Under the pieces are notes generated by a model. The model saw only the letters and a list, made by a program, of their open reading frames with translations, made no database searches and was not told where the DNA came from. A stretch of 16,364 bases of DNA from Deltaproteobacteria bacterium (GTDB lineage: Bacteria > Myxococcota_A > UBA9160 > UBA4427): contig DRKE01000228.1 of assembly GCA_011051925.1 (NCBI GenBank), positions 1-16,364 on the forward strand. Reading direction: 5' to 3'. Both the position numbers and the translations under genes were made by a program. This document shows, piece after piece, positions 7,822 to 16,364 of the stretch (position 1 is the first letter of the stretch; every line of letters starts with the position of its first letter).

Positions 7822-8292
7822 TCAGGCGCCTCGGGGCACGTTCGCCGGCTTCGTCCAGTACCGGACCGCCTGGAAGAGGCCGCCCGTGAGGATGACGAAA
7901 TGGAAGATCGGCCAGATCCGTTCGAGTCCGGAAGCCCGGATCGTGGCCAACGCGCTGGGAGACATCTCGGGGTTCGCGATGCCGCAGAGCGACGCACCGT
8001 TCAGCGAAGTCGCGGCCAGCGCCGGAAAGATGCCGATGCCAGCATGGATGGCGAGTCCGATCGCGGGAATCGAGAACCAGCGGATCGAACGGCGCCAGGG
8101 AAGCCCCCGCCCCACGAAGAGCAGGGCCAGCCCGCTCAAGAATCCGAAAAAGAGGGTGCCGCGCCAGAGCTGATCCGAAAGGGGATCGCAATCGGCCTTG
8201 CGGAGGACCGCGAGGGTCAGTGCATAGCCGATGAACGTCAGCCAGCCGCCGATCGACGCCCCGATTCGGAGGATGATTTCGGCGAATGACAT
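7822..8292 (-). CDS. Four-helix membrane protein of unknown function
   Basis: This 156-residue integral membrane protein has four predicted helices at about 10-30, 44-61, 72-94 and 127-148. The loop between helices 2 and 3 is strongly basic (RGLPWRRSIR), which places it and both termini in the cytoplasm. The two outside loops each hold one cysteine (Cys35 in ADCDP and Cys103 in SLCGI), so a disulfide across the outer face is possible. I do not recognise the family. The ATG at 8292 was chosen because GGGAG lies nine bases upstream and the N-terminus leads directly into helix 1. Open frame continues upstream but covers the divergent promoter region and part of mscL, so it is not coding. The gene is divergent from mscL. 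Confidence 0.72.
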   Translation of the reverse strand: MSFAEIILRIGASIGGWLTFIGYALTLAVLRKADCDPLSDQLWRGTLFFGFLSGLALLFVGRGLPWRRSIRWFSIPAIGLAIHAGIGIFPALAATSLNGASLCGIANPEMSPSALATIRASGLERIWPIFHFVILTGGLFQAVRYWTKPANVPRGA

Positions 8293-8352
8293 TGAGGGGA
8301 ACTCCCTTCGAGATCGGGACGGGTGCCTCTTGCGGGCAGGGCGGGCCGGGGA

Positions 8353-8358
8353 AGCATA
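8353..8358 (-). promoter_or_regulatory. Candidate extended -10 for the four-helix protein gene
   Basis: On the minus strand the sequence reads TGCTATGCT, an extended -10 (TGn followed by TATGCT at 8358-8353), about 60 bases before the start codon at 8292. No clear -35 box is present, as is common for extended -10 promoters. It lies in the 184-base divergent region shared with mscL. Confidence 0.35.
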
Positions 8359-8368
8359 GCAATAGGAC

Positions 8369-8397
8369 TTGACGTGGGTCCCCTGCGGTGGGATGGT
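8369..8397 (+). promoter_or_regulatory. Candidate mscL promoter
   Basis: TTGACG at 8369-8374 matches a sigma-70 -35 box in five of six positions. GATGGT at 8392-8397 is a weak -10 (three of six) at 17-base spacing. It lies about 80 bases before the mscL start, leaving a leader that contains a stem-loop. Confidence 0.35.
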
Positions 8398-8411
8398 GCA
8401 CCCGGCCTCGG

Positions 8412-8435
8412 ATGCGGCATGGTTCGATGCCGCGT
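8412..8435 (+). promoter_or_regulatory. Stem-loop in the mscL leader
   Basis: ATGCGGCAT at 8412-8420 pairs with ATGCCGCGT at 8427-8435 (nine pairs with one G-U) around the six-base loop GGTTCG. It is followed by GTTTCC rather than a run of T. It lies about 40 bases before the start codon and leaves the Shine-Dalgarno at 8461-8466 free. It could stabilise the mRNA or act as a weak attenuator. Confidence 0.4.
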
Positions 8436-8476
8436 TTCCTGACCGCAAGAGAGATCCTCCAAGGAGAAATGTCACG

Positions 8477-8884
8477 ATGAGCATGTTGAGCGAATTCAAA
8501 GACTTTGCGATGAAGGGGAACGTCGTCGACATGGCCGTCGGTGTCGTGATCGGCGGCGCCTTCAAGTCGGTCGTCACGTCCTTCACGAACGATGTCCTGA
8601 TGCCCCCGATCGGCATGCTGCTCGGCGGCGTCGATTTCTCGGAGTTCGCGCTCGTTCTGCAGAAGGCCAGTGACGGGGCGGATGAAGTCGCGATCAAATA
8701 CGGTGTCTTCATCAATACCGTGCTCGACTTCCTGATCATCGCGTTCGCGATCTTCATGGTCGTGAAGGCGATGAACGCGGCGATGAAGCAGAAGGAGGAA
8801 GAGCCGGCACCGGAAGCGCCGCCGGAGCCCTCGAAGGAAGAGATCCTGCTGACCGAGATCCGCGACGCGCTCCGTTCCCGCTAG
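8477..8884 (+). CDS. mscL: Large-conductance mechanosensitive channel MscL
   Basis: This 135-residue protein matches the usual MscL length (E. coli 136). The N-terminal amphipathic helix (MLSEFKDFAMKGNVVDMAVG) leads into TM1 with the pore-lining glycine-rich stretch VGVVIGGAF. A periplasmic loop and TM2 (about 76-100, INTVLDFLIIAFAIFMVVKA) follow. A charged linker rich in Glu and Pro precedes the C-terminal bundle helix KEEILLTEIRDALRSR. MscL forms a pentameric inner-membrane pore that opens under extreme membrane tension and releases solutes during hypo-osmotic shock. The ATG at 8477 is chosen by homology, with AAGGAG at 8461-8466, a slightly long spacing of ten. A terminator follows, so the gene is probably monocistronic. 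Confidence 0.97.
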   Translation: MSMLSEFKDFAMKGNVVDMAVGVVIGGAFKSVVTSFTNDVLMPPIGMLLGGVDFSEFALVLQKASDGADEVAIKYGVFINTVLDFLIIAFAIFMVVKAMNAAMKQKEEEPAPEAPPEPSKEEILLTEIRDALRSR

Positions 8885-8914
8885 GTTGCGTCGAGCCGGA
8901 TCGAATGGAAATGG

Positions 8915-8944
8915 GAGAGCCCGGTCGGGATCGGCCGGGCTCTC
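8915..8944 (+). terminator. Terminator downstream of mscL
   Basis: GAGAGCCCGG at 8915-8924 pairs perfectly over ten bases with CCGGGCTCTC at 8935-8944 around a ten-base loop. A short T-containing tail (TGGTTC) follows. It lies 30 bases past the mscL stop and just before the start of the DUF255 gene. Confidence 0.65.
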
Positions 8945-8974
8945 TGGTTCCCGATCGTGGTCCGCCTGCCGTCC

Positions 8975-11335
<2,361 letters not shown>

Positions 11336-12148
11336 GGGGATAGCCGAGTCGTTCCATCAGGTCCTGGTCGAGGCGACTGTTGATCCAGGCGAGGCTCGAC
11401 GGCGAGAGCTCCTGTTTCCAGCGCTCTCCGAGATAGTAGTCGCGGTAGTCGCTGGAACGTCGATCGCGATCCCCCGGTTTCGCCGCCTCTTCGATGTTCT
11501 CGAAGGGGGATCGACGCGCCTCGAATCGATGTGTCCGGACCAGCCGGTCCAGGATGCCGAAGGGATTCCGGAGCAGGTCCTCGTACCGCAAGGCGAGCAC
11601 TTCTGCGCCGGCCGCCAGATCCAGATAGCTCGCGTTCTTCGCGTTCCAGAGATCGATCGGGGTTTCAAAGGACGTGCGTGCATTCTCGCGCCCCAGGGTC
11701 GGCCACGGGCTCTTCAGGAAGACGTCGAAGTCCCGATGGCGCTGCTTCGCATGGTAGGGGCGTCGATGGAGGGAGAGCAGCCAGGAATAGGGATTCTTCG
11801 TGAGGACGAGGAAGAGGATCTCCGAGGGATCGATGGCCGCGTCTGCGAGCTCTCCGGGCCGCGGGGCCGCGGCATGTTTCCAGCCCAGATTGTGTCGTCG
11901 CGTCGCTCGAAAATAGAGGTCGCGTACGCGCTCGGACGTGGGGAAGAGCCGTTCAATCGGCTTCGGGAGGACGCCCGGAAGGATTCGGACGCGGAGATTC
12001 CGGCGGAGAAGCCGATCGAGGTAGGTCGTGCCGCTGTTGCGCTCGCCCAGGATCTTGATCACGGGCGTCCGGGTGGCTCGTGCGTCCGGTCTCGCCGCCG
12101 TCGTCTCGCGCGTCCTTGCGATCAGCGGCTCCCCTTCCGGCGGACCGT

Positions 12149-13021
12149 TCAAGCGCCCCGGCCGCGGAGCGCCGCGATCCGGGCGTCGAGCGGGGGATGG
12201 GTCGCGAAGAGGGCTGCCATCCGGCCGCCCTGGATCCCGAAGGCGGCCATGGCGTCGGGCAATTCGGCCGTACCGCTCTTCAGGGCTTCGAGCGCAGCGA
12301 TCATGTTCTCGCTCCCGGCGAGACGGGCGCCCCCCGCGTCGGCCCGGAACTCGCGGAGCCGGGAGAACCAGCAGACGATCATCGAGGCGAGGATGCCGAA
12401 GAGGATCTGGGCTGCGATCGACGCGACGACATAGCCGAGCCCGTGGCCGCGTTCGTTCTTCAGGATCACCCGATCGACGAAATGGCCGACGATCCGGGAC
12501 AGGAAGATGACGAAGGTATTCACGACGCCCTGGATGAGGGCCAGGGTGACCATGTCGCCATTGGCGACATGCGTGATCTCGTGGCCGAGGACCGCGTCGA
12601 TCTCGTTCTTCCGCATCGTCTGGAGAAGACCCGAGCTGACGGCGACCAGCGCGGCATTCTTGCGCATGCCCGTCGCGAACGCGTTCGGCGCATCGGCCGG
12701 GAAGATGGCGACTTCGGGCATCGCGATTCCTGCGGCTTCGGCATGGGCCCGTACCCGGGAGAGCAGCCATTGGGAGTCCGGATCCCTCGCCTCACGGATC
12801 ACCTGGGCGCCCGTCTGCCATTTGGCCATCGGTTTCGAAAGGGCAAGCGAGACGAAGGAACCCGCGAATCCGATCACCGCGGAATAGGCCAGGAGCGCGC
12901 CGAGATCGAGGTCGATCCCCTCCGCATCGAGCACGCGACCGATCCCGAACACGGAGAAGAGGACGCTGATCACCACGAGGATGGCGATGTTCGTGATGAC
13001 GAAGAGTAGGATGCGCTTCAT
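12149..13021 (-). CDS. htpX: Membrane zinc metalloprotease HtpX
   Basis: This 290-residue protein is the M48-family inner-membrane protease HtpX (E. coli 293 residues), which degrades misfolded membrane proteins together with FtsH. Two N-terminal membrane helices lie at about 4-26 and 42-62. The zinc-binding HEITH is at 147-151 with the catalytic Glu148, and the third ligand Glu224 sits in REFRAD. Hydrophobic segments near 158-178 and 197-218 complete the topology. The family motifs PNAFATG (112-118) and a C-terminal THPPLDARI are present. The ATG at 13021 follows AGGAAG. The leader holds a perfect tandem 11-base repeat. The stop overlaps the likely TTG start of the sulfotransferase-like gene, so the two are probably one operon. 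Confidence 0.97.
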   Translation of the reverse strand: MKRILLFVITNIAILVVISVLFSVFGIGRVLDAEGIDLDLGALLAYSAVIGFAGSFVSLALSKPMAKWQTGAQVIREARDPDSQWLLSRVRAHAEAAGIAMPEVAIFPADAPNAFATGMRKNAALVAVSSGLLQTMRKNEIDAVLGHEITHVANGDMVTLALIQGVVNTFVIFLSRIVGHFVDRVILKNERGHGLGYVVASIAAQILFGILASMIVCWFSRLREFRADAGGARLAGSENMIAALEALKSGTAELPDAMAAFGIQGGRMAALFATHPPLDARIAALRGRGA

Positions 13022-13032
13022 GGGGATTCTTC

Positions 13033-13054
13033 CTGTCGATTCGCTGTCGATTCG
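13033..13054. repeat. Perfect tandem 11-bp repeat in the htpX leader
   Basis: CTGTCGATTCG occurs twice with no gap, at 13033-13043 and 13044-13054. It lies 12 to 33 bases upstream of the htpX start codon and touches the Shine-Dalgarno (on the minus strand the unit reads CGAATCGACAG). It could be a double protein-binding site or a simple tandem duplication. Confidence 0.8.
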
Positions 13055-13194
13055 CGGTGGCCGTTCGGGCCCGCCCACCCGCTTCGAGGATAGCCCGGGT
13101 CGTCGCGGGCGAGAACGGGACGGCTTCGCGGGGAGGATGGACGGCCACCTCGCCGCCGCATGTCGTCCGGGCCTCGAGAAGGGTTGGACGGATC

Positions 13195-13878
13195 TCAGGC
13201 CGATCCGGTTCCCTCCGGCGACCGGGTCATGGATCCTTCGATGATCAGGTCGTCGAGAAAGGCCTCGACGACCCGGATCTGCGCATCCTTGCGGCGCGGG
13301 TCCGGCTCCGCGCCGATCAGCTGGAAGGCGACGCCGACCATCAGGGAGAAGAGCTGTTCGAGGGTCTCCCCGGGCTCGATGTCGGTCCGGATCCAGCCCT
13401 CGCCCTGGGCCTTCAGGATCCGCTCCTCGGCCTGGTTGCGCCAGGTCTCCATCTCTCGCGCCCGCTTGCGAGCGATCTCGGAGTCGGGGCTGTCGCCCCG
13501 GGACCAGATCGCCAGTCGGGCCAGCCATTCTTCACGGCCTTCGGGGCCGAGGGGCAGGGCGCGCCGCACGACCTCGTGGAAGACGCCCGGTCCCCAGCGC
13601 TGCCCGATGATCTCTTCGATCTCGGCGGCGAGTCGTTCGTTCGCCTGCCAGTAGCGCGCTTCGGCATCGGCATCCGCGAGGATCTCCGGGTGGGCGCGCA
13701 CGTGCTCGACGAGCTCGGACTGGGAATGGACGCCCAGTTTCCAGAAGATCCGCTGGAGGTGGTTGCGCACGGTCGTTGGACTGATCGAGAGGGTGCGGGC
13801 GATCGTGGGCACGCGCCCTCCGTTCCGGAGTTCCGCGAGTACTTCCCGCTCGCGCTTGCTGAGGGTGTCCTGGGGCAC
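13195..13878 (-). CDS. Transcription regulator: LuxR-type HTH fused to TetR-type C-terminal domain
   Basis: This 227-residue protein has an N-terminal LuxR/GerE-type helix-turn-helix at about 5-62 (LSKREREVLAEL, then IARTLSISPTTVRNHLQRIF, then KLGVHSQSEL). From about 75 to 215 it carries an all-helical region matching the BetI-like TetR_C ligand/dimer domain. Signs are LPLGPEGREEWLARLAIWSR at 108-127, then RARE-METWRNQAEERI, then GWIRTDIEPGETLEQLFSLM at 161-180. LuxR HTH domains usually sit at the C-terminus behind a receiver or autoinducer domain, and TetR_C domains normally follow a TetR HTH. This arrangement is therefore unusual. The start is a GTG at 13878 with only a weak AGGA upstream. 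The gene is divergent from the P450 operon across a 153-base gap with a palindrome, so it probably regulates that operon and itself (inference). No ligand can be named. Confidence 0.85.
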   Translation of the reverse strand: MPQDTLSKREREVLAELRNGGRVPTIARTLSISPTTVRNHLQRIFWKLGVHSQSELVEHVRAHPEILADADAEARYWQANERLAAEIEEIIGQRWGPGVFHEVVRRALPLGPEGREEWLARLAIWSRGDSPDSEIARKRAREMETWRNQAEERILKAQGEGWIRTDIEPGETLEQLFSLMVGVAFQLIGAEPDPRRKDAQIRVVEAFLDDLIIEGSMTRSPEGTGSA

Positions 13879-13913
13879 GGGGGCATTCTGTCCTGTTGGC
13901 CTGGCGTGGCGTC

Positions 13914-13919
13914 ATTCTA
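13914..13919 (-). promoter_or_regulatory. Candidate -10 box for the regulator gene
   Basis: On the minus strand the sequence reads TAGAAT at 13919-13914, matching four of six -10 positions, some 36 bases before the GTG start. No well-spaced -35 is visible: TTGATG within the palindrome lies 22 bases away, which is too far. The nearby palindrome would overlap this promoter, consistent with autoregulation. Confidence 0.3.
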
Positions 13920-13960
13920 CCGACCGAATTGATGAAAAACGCATCAATCGCCCCGGTCGG
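13920..13960. promoter_or_regulatory. Nested palindrome, candidate operator between regulator and P450
   Basis: An inner inverted repeat has ATTGATG at 13928-13934 and CATCAAT at 13942-13948 around a 7-base AT-rich spacer. An outer perfect pair flanks it: CCGACCG at 13920-13926 and CGGTCGG at 13954-13960. The inner 21-base element has the size of sites bound by LuxR-type HTH dimers. It lies in the only gap between the divergent regulator and P450 genes and is AT-rich compared with its surroundings. It is the most likely binding site for the adjacent regulator. Confidence 0.55.
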
Positions 13961-14031
13961 GGCCCAACGCAGAATAGATCCGCGATCGAGCGCCCTGCAA
14001 GGCGGAGCGGGACCGGGGAAACGAGGTTGGA

Positions 14032-15279
14032 ATGACCGTGGACGACGTCGATGTCGACTATCTGGACGCTTCGGCATGGGGTGAAGGGGCACATGATCGG
14101 ATGCGCTGGCTTCGGCAGCATGCACCGGTCTACCGGGCCCAGAAGAGCGATCTGTGGGTCGTGTCGAAATACGAGGACATCGTCGGGATTTCGAAGGATC
14201 CCGAGACCTTCTGCTCCGGGCAGGGGATCCGGCCCGGGATTCCCGTCCGTCAGGCACTGATCGACGAAGACGACCCGAAGCATTGTCGGTTGCGTCATGC
14301 CGTCAATCGCGGATTCACGCCACGTCGGGTGAAGCTGCTCGAGGAGAAATTCGAGGCGATCACGCGGGATGCGATCGATGCGGTCGCGGGAATCGGCCAT
14401 TGCGATTTCGTCGAGGCGATCGCAGTGCCCCTGCCCCTGATCCTGATCGCGGAAATGATCGGAATCCCGAACCGGGATCACCGACGCTTCCACGCGTGGT
14501 CCGACGCGATGATGCGCGCCGACGGGCACTATGACGATGAAGAGATCATGGCGCGGGCCGGCAGGGCGGCCCTCGAGTACTCCGTCTACATCAAGGAGAT
14601 CATCGAAGCGCGTCGTCGCGAACCGCAGGAGGACCTGATCAGCAGCCTGGTGGCCGCCGATGACGAGGGATTGATCGCCCGCTTCGATCTGGATCCCGAT
14701 GCGGCGGCGGTGGGCATGGATCGGGAAGAATTCCTCGAGCTGGCCAATGACGAACTCGTGATGGTGCTCGTGACGCTGATGGTCGCTGGAAACGAAACGA
14801 CGCGGAACGCTCTTTCGGGGGCCGTCGAGATGTTGATCCGGAATCCCGGGATCCGGGACAGGCTGGTCGCGAAGCCCGAACTGATTCCGGACGCGGTCGA
14901 GGAGCTGCTCCGCCATGTCTCGCCGGTTCATGCCTTTGCCCGTACCGCGACCCGGGATACGGAACTCCGTGGGCAGGCCATCCGGGAAGGAGAGAAGGTC
15001 CTGATGCTCTATCCGTCGGCCAATCGCGACGAGGAAGTCTTCGATCGGCCCGACGAGATCCGGATCGATCGGCGACCCGATCATCTCGCTTTCGGGATCG
15101 GTCACCACTACTGCATGGGGGCGAACCTCGCCCGCATGGAGCTTCGCGTCGCGTTGCGCGAGATCCTTCGGCGAATGCCCGACCTGCGTTTCGCGGATGC
15201 GGGTCCGGTCGTGGAACCCCATGCGCTCGTTCGCTCGTGTACACGAATGGAAATCGAGTTCACGAAGGAGGATCGCTAG
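14032..15279 (+). CDS. Cytochrome P450 monooxygenase
   Basis: This 415-residue soluble bacterial class I P450 inserts one oxygen atom from O2 into an organic substrate, using electrons from a ferredoxin and reductase that are not encoded here. Visible landmarks are the C-helix heme contacts His84 and Arg88 (HCRLRH), the I-helix oxygen-activation motif AGNETT at 252-257, and the K-helix E291-x-x-R294 (EELLR). The heme-binding loop is FGIGHHYCMG at 354-363 with the thiolate Cys361. The overall look resembles steroid- and terpene-active families such as CYP142/CYP125, but the substrate cannot be assigned. The ATG at 14032 has a weak GAGG upstream. The gene is divergent from the regulator across a palindromic gap. 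Its stop codon abuts the start of the next gene. Confidence 0.96.
   Translation: MTVDDVDVDYLDASAWGEGAHDRMRWLRQHAPVYRAQKSDLWVVSKYEDIVGISKDPETFCSGQGIRPGIPVRQALIDEDDPKHCRLRHAVNRGFTPRRVKLLEEKFEAITRDAIDAVAGIGHCDFVEAIAVPLPLILIAEMIGIPNRDHRRFHAWSDAMMRADGHYDDEEIMARAGRAALEYSVYIKEIIEARRREPQEDLISSLVAADDEGLIARFDLDPDAAAVGMDREEFLELANDELVMVLVTLMVAGNETTRNALSGAVEMLIRNPGIRDRLVAKPELIPDAVEELLRHVSPVHAFARTATRDTELRGQAIREGEKVLMLYPSANRDEEVFDRPDEIRIDRRPDHLAFGIGHHYCMGANLARMELRVALREILRRMPDLRFADAGPVVEPHALVRSCTRMEIEFTKEDR
15265..15271 (+). promoter_or_regulatory. Strong Shine-Dalgarno embedded in the P450 3' end
   Basis: AAGGAGG lies in the last codons of the P450 gene, eight bases before the ATG at 15280. That ATG follows the P450 stop with no gap (TAGATG). 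This fixes the start of the exported protein gene and implies translational coupling. Confidence 0.8.
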
Positions 15280-16364
15280 ATGGCCCGACTGCGCGTGGTC
15301 GGACCGGCTCTCCTCGTCCTTCTTTCATGGTCCCTGCCTTCGATGGCGGCCGAGCTGCCGCCGCGGAACCCCTATCTCGCCGATTCCGTCTATCCGCTCG
15401 GTCATGGGGATGCCGGGCAGCAGGATGCCCTGTCCGTGCCCGGCCCCGACGATCCGGGACGCGTTCTCGACCCGTCGGCGATCCAGTACGCCGCGACGGG
15501 GCCCGGCCAGTTCGGGGCCTACACGTCGAGCCCCTATCCGGATGGACGACGGGTCATCTGGAGCAACGGCGTCGATCGGATCGTCAAGGTCGATTTCGAC
15601 ACCTTCGAGATCCTGGCGACCTACTGGGTGGAAGGTGCTCGGCGCTGGACGGAAGAGGAGGCCGACGCCTCGATCGGCGCCTTCGACGCTTCGAACCAGG
15701 GCTTCTTCGCGATCTGGCGCGCCTTCAAGGACGTGGGAAAGCTGCGCGACCTTTCGAGCGTGTACACGCTCCTCGATCGGGACAACAACTATTTCGTCGC
15801 GGACAAGGACGGCACGATCACCGCCTATGGAGACGCCGATCCCGCGGACCCCGGCTCTCCGATCGTGAAGAGGGCGAGCATCCGGCTGCCCGACGAGGTC
15901 ACGGGCCTGACCGTCGGGATGAACATGACCTTCGACGGCTGGCTGATCGTGCCGACGGAACACGGCCATGTCGTCGCCGTCTCGCGGGACCTGAAGGAGA
16001 CGCGAGTCACCCGGATGCGGCATAGCGAGGGTGCCGAGGACAAGGCGACCCGTTCGACCGGATACGGCTGGATCCGGAATGGGGTCGCGATCGATCGGGA
16101 CGGCGGGATCTACGTCGTCTCCCAGGACCACATGCACAAACTGGTCTGGACGGGGGATCGGATCTCGACGGACCCGGCGGAGGGCGCATGGACGGCACGC
16201 TATCTGAACGGATGGGGCCACGGATCGGGGGCGACCCCGAGCCTGATGGGCTTCGGAAGCGAGGACCGCTTCGTCGTCATCACGGATGGCCAACCCCTGA
16301 TGAACGTCGTGTTGTTCTGGCGGGATGAAGTTCCCGACGACTGGCGGGCGCTTCCCGGCGCGCC
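15280..16364 (+). CDS. Exported propeller-like protein, 3' end cut by window
   Basis: The open frame runs from the ATG at 15280 to the window edge, giving 361 codons without a stop. Residues 1-23 or 1-24 form a signal peptide (hydrophobic LLVLLSWSLPS, then SMAAE), so the mature protein is periplasmic or secreted. It contains several units that look like beta-propeller blades: GRRVIWSNGVDRIVKVDFDT, DRDNNYFVADKDGTITAYGD, FDGWLIVPTEHGHVVAVSRD and IDRDGGIYVVSQDHMHKL. Such proteins often bind a quinone cofactor or a ligand, but no PQQ-specific motif is evident. The family is not one I can name. Translational coupling to the P450 implies that they act in the same process, perhaps handling the P450 substrate outside the cytoplasm (inference). 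Confidence 0.85.
   Translation, partial: MARLRVVGPALLVLLSWSLPSMAAELPPRNPYLADSVYPLGHGDAGQQDALSVPGPDDPGRVLDPSAIQYAATGPGQFGAYTSSPYPDGRRVIWSNGVDRIVKVDFDTFEILATYWVEGARRWTEEEADASIGAFDASNQGFFAIWRAFKDVGKLRDLSSVYTLLDRDNNYFVADKDGTITAYGDADPADPGSPIVKRASIRLPDEVTGLTVGMNMTFDGWLIVPTEHGHVVAVSRDLKETRVTRMRHSEGAEDKATRSTGYGWIRNGVAIDRDGGIYVVSQDHMHKLVWTGDRISTDPAEGAWTARYLNGWGHGSGATPSLMGFGSEDRFVVITDGQPLMNVVLFWRDEVPDDWRALPGA

Noticed and set aside
6248..8173. Open frame of 641 codons on the plus strand, rich in Arg, Glu, Asp and Gln
   Set aside because: It is antisense to the two membrane protein genes. The charged composition is the complement of hydrophobic codons.
8369..8476. N-terminal extension of MscL from an upstream TTG
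   Set aside because: It would include the promoter and leader stem-loop. The MscL family starts at the ATG at 8477, which has a Shine-Dalgarno.
8469..8480. Three-codon mini-ORF (ATG TCA CGA TGA) overlapping the mscL start
   Set aside because: The Shine-Dalgarno is only two bases from this ATG, too close for efficient initiation, and such short frames are common by chance.
13912..15222. Open frame of 436 codons on the minus strand opposite the P450
   Set aside because: The plus strand has every P450 landmark, and the minus frame has none of any family.

Overview
The window is GC-rich bacterial chromosome (roughly two thirds G+C by eye) with dense protein-coding genes. I see no tRNA, rRNA, insertion sequence or CRISPR array. 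A lipoprotein, the mechanosensitive channel MscL, the membrane protease HtpX and several exported proteins indicate a Gram-negative organism. Gene content and style (cytochrome P450, a regulator of mixed architecture, GC-rich composition) would fit a deltaproteobacterial-type lineage such as Myxococcota or a relative. That placement is an inference with low confidence. The tetranucleotide GATC is strikingly frequent throughout.

Layout. (1) Positions 2-949: a zinc-dependent medium-chain dehydrogenase on the plus strand, ending at a bidirectional terminator-like hairpin. (2) Positions 1080-3217, minus strand: a repeat-containing peptidoglycan-binding lipoprotein, then a small glycine-rich DUF937-like protein and a small helix-hairpin-helix (DUF4332-like) protein. 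(3) Positions 3562-6054, minus: a large HerA/DUF87-type ATPase with a C-terminal coiled-coil region. A 344-base gap with no convincing gene separates it from the lipoprotein. (4) Positions 6215-8292, minus: a multi-repeat membrane protein of the conserved TM-helix (CmpX-like) family, and a four-helix membrane protein of unknown function. (5) Positions 8477-11335, plus: mscL with a structured leader and a downstream terminator, then an exported thioredoxin-fold DUF255 protein. (6) Positions 11295-13878, minus: a LuxR-HTH/TetR-C regulator, htpX, and a sulfotransferase-like gene that appears coupled to htpX by a TTGA overlap. (7) Positions 14032-16364, plus: a cytochrome P450 and, directly abutting it, an exported propeller-like protein cut by the window edge.

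Working together. Two themes stand out. One is the cell envelope and osmotic or protein-quality stress: MscL, the TM-repeat channel-like protein, HtpX and the peptidoglycan-binding lipoprotein. The other is a small locus in which a regulator with a LuxR-type DNA-binding domain fused to a TetR-type ligand-binding domain faces a P450/secreted-protein operon across a 153-base gap. That gap holds a nested palindrome. The second locus is the best candidate in the window for an undescribed regulatory system. I infer that a P450 substrate or product may be sensed by the TetR-type domain.
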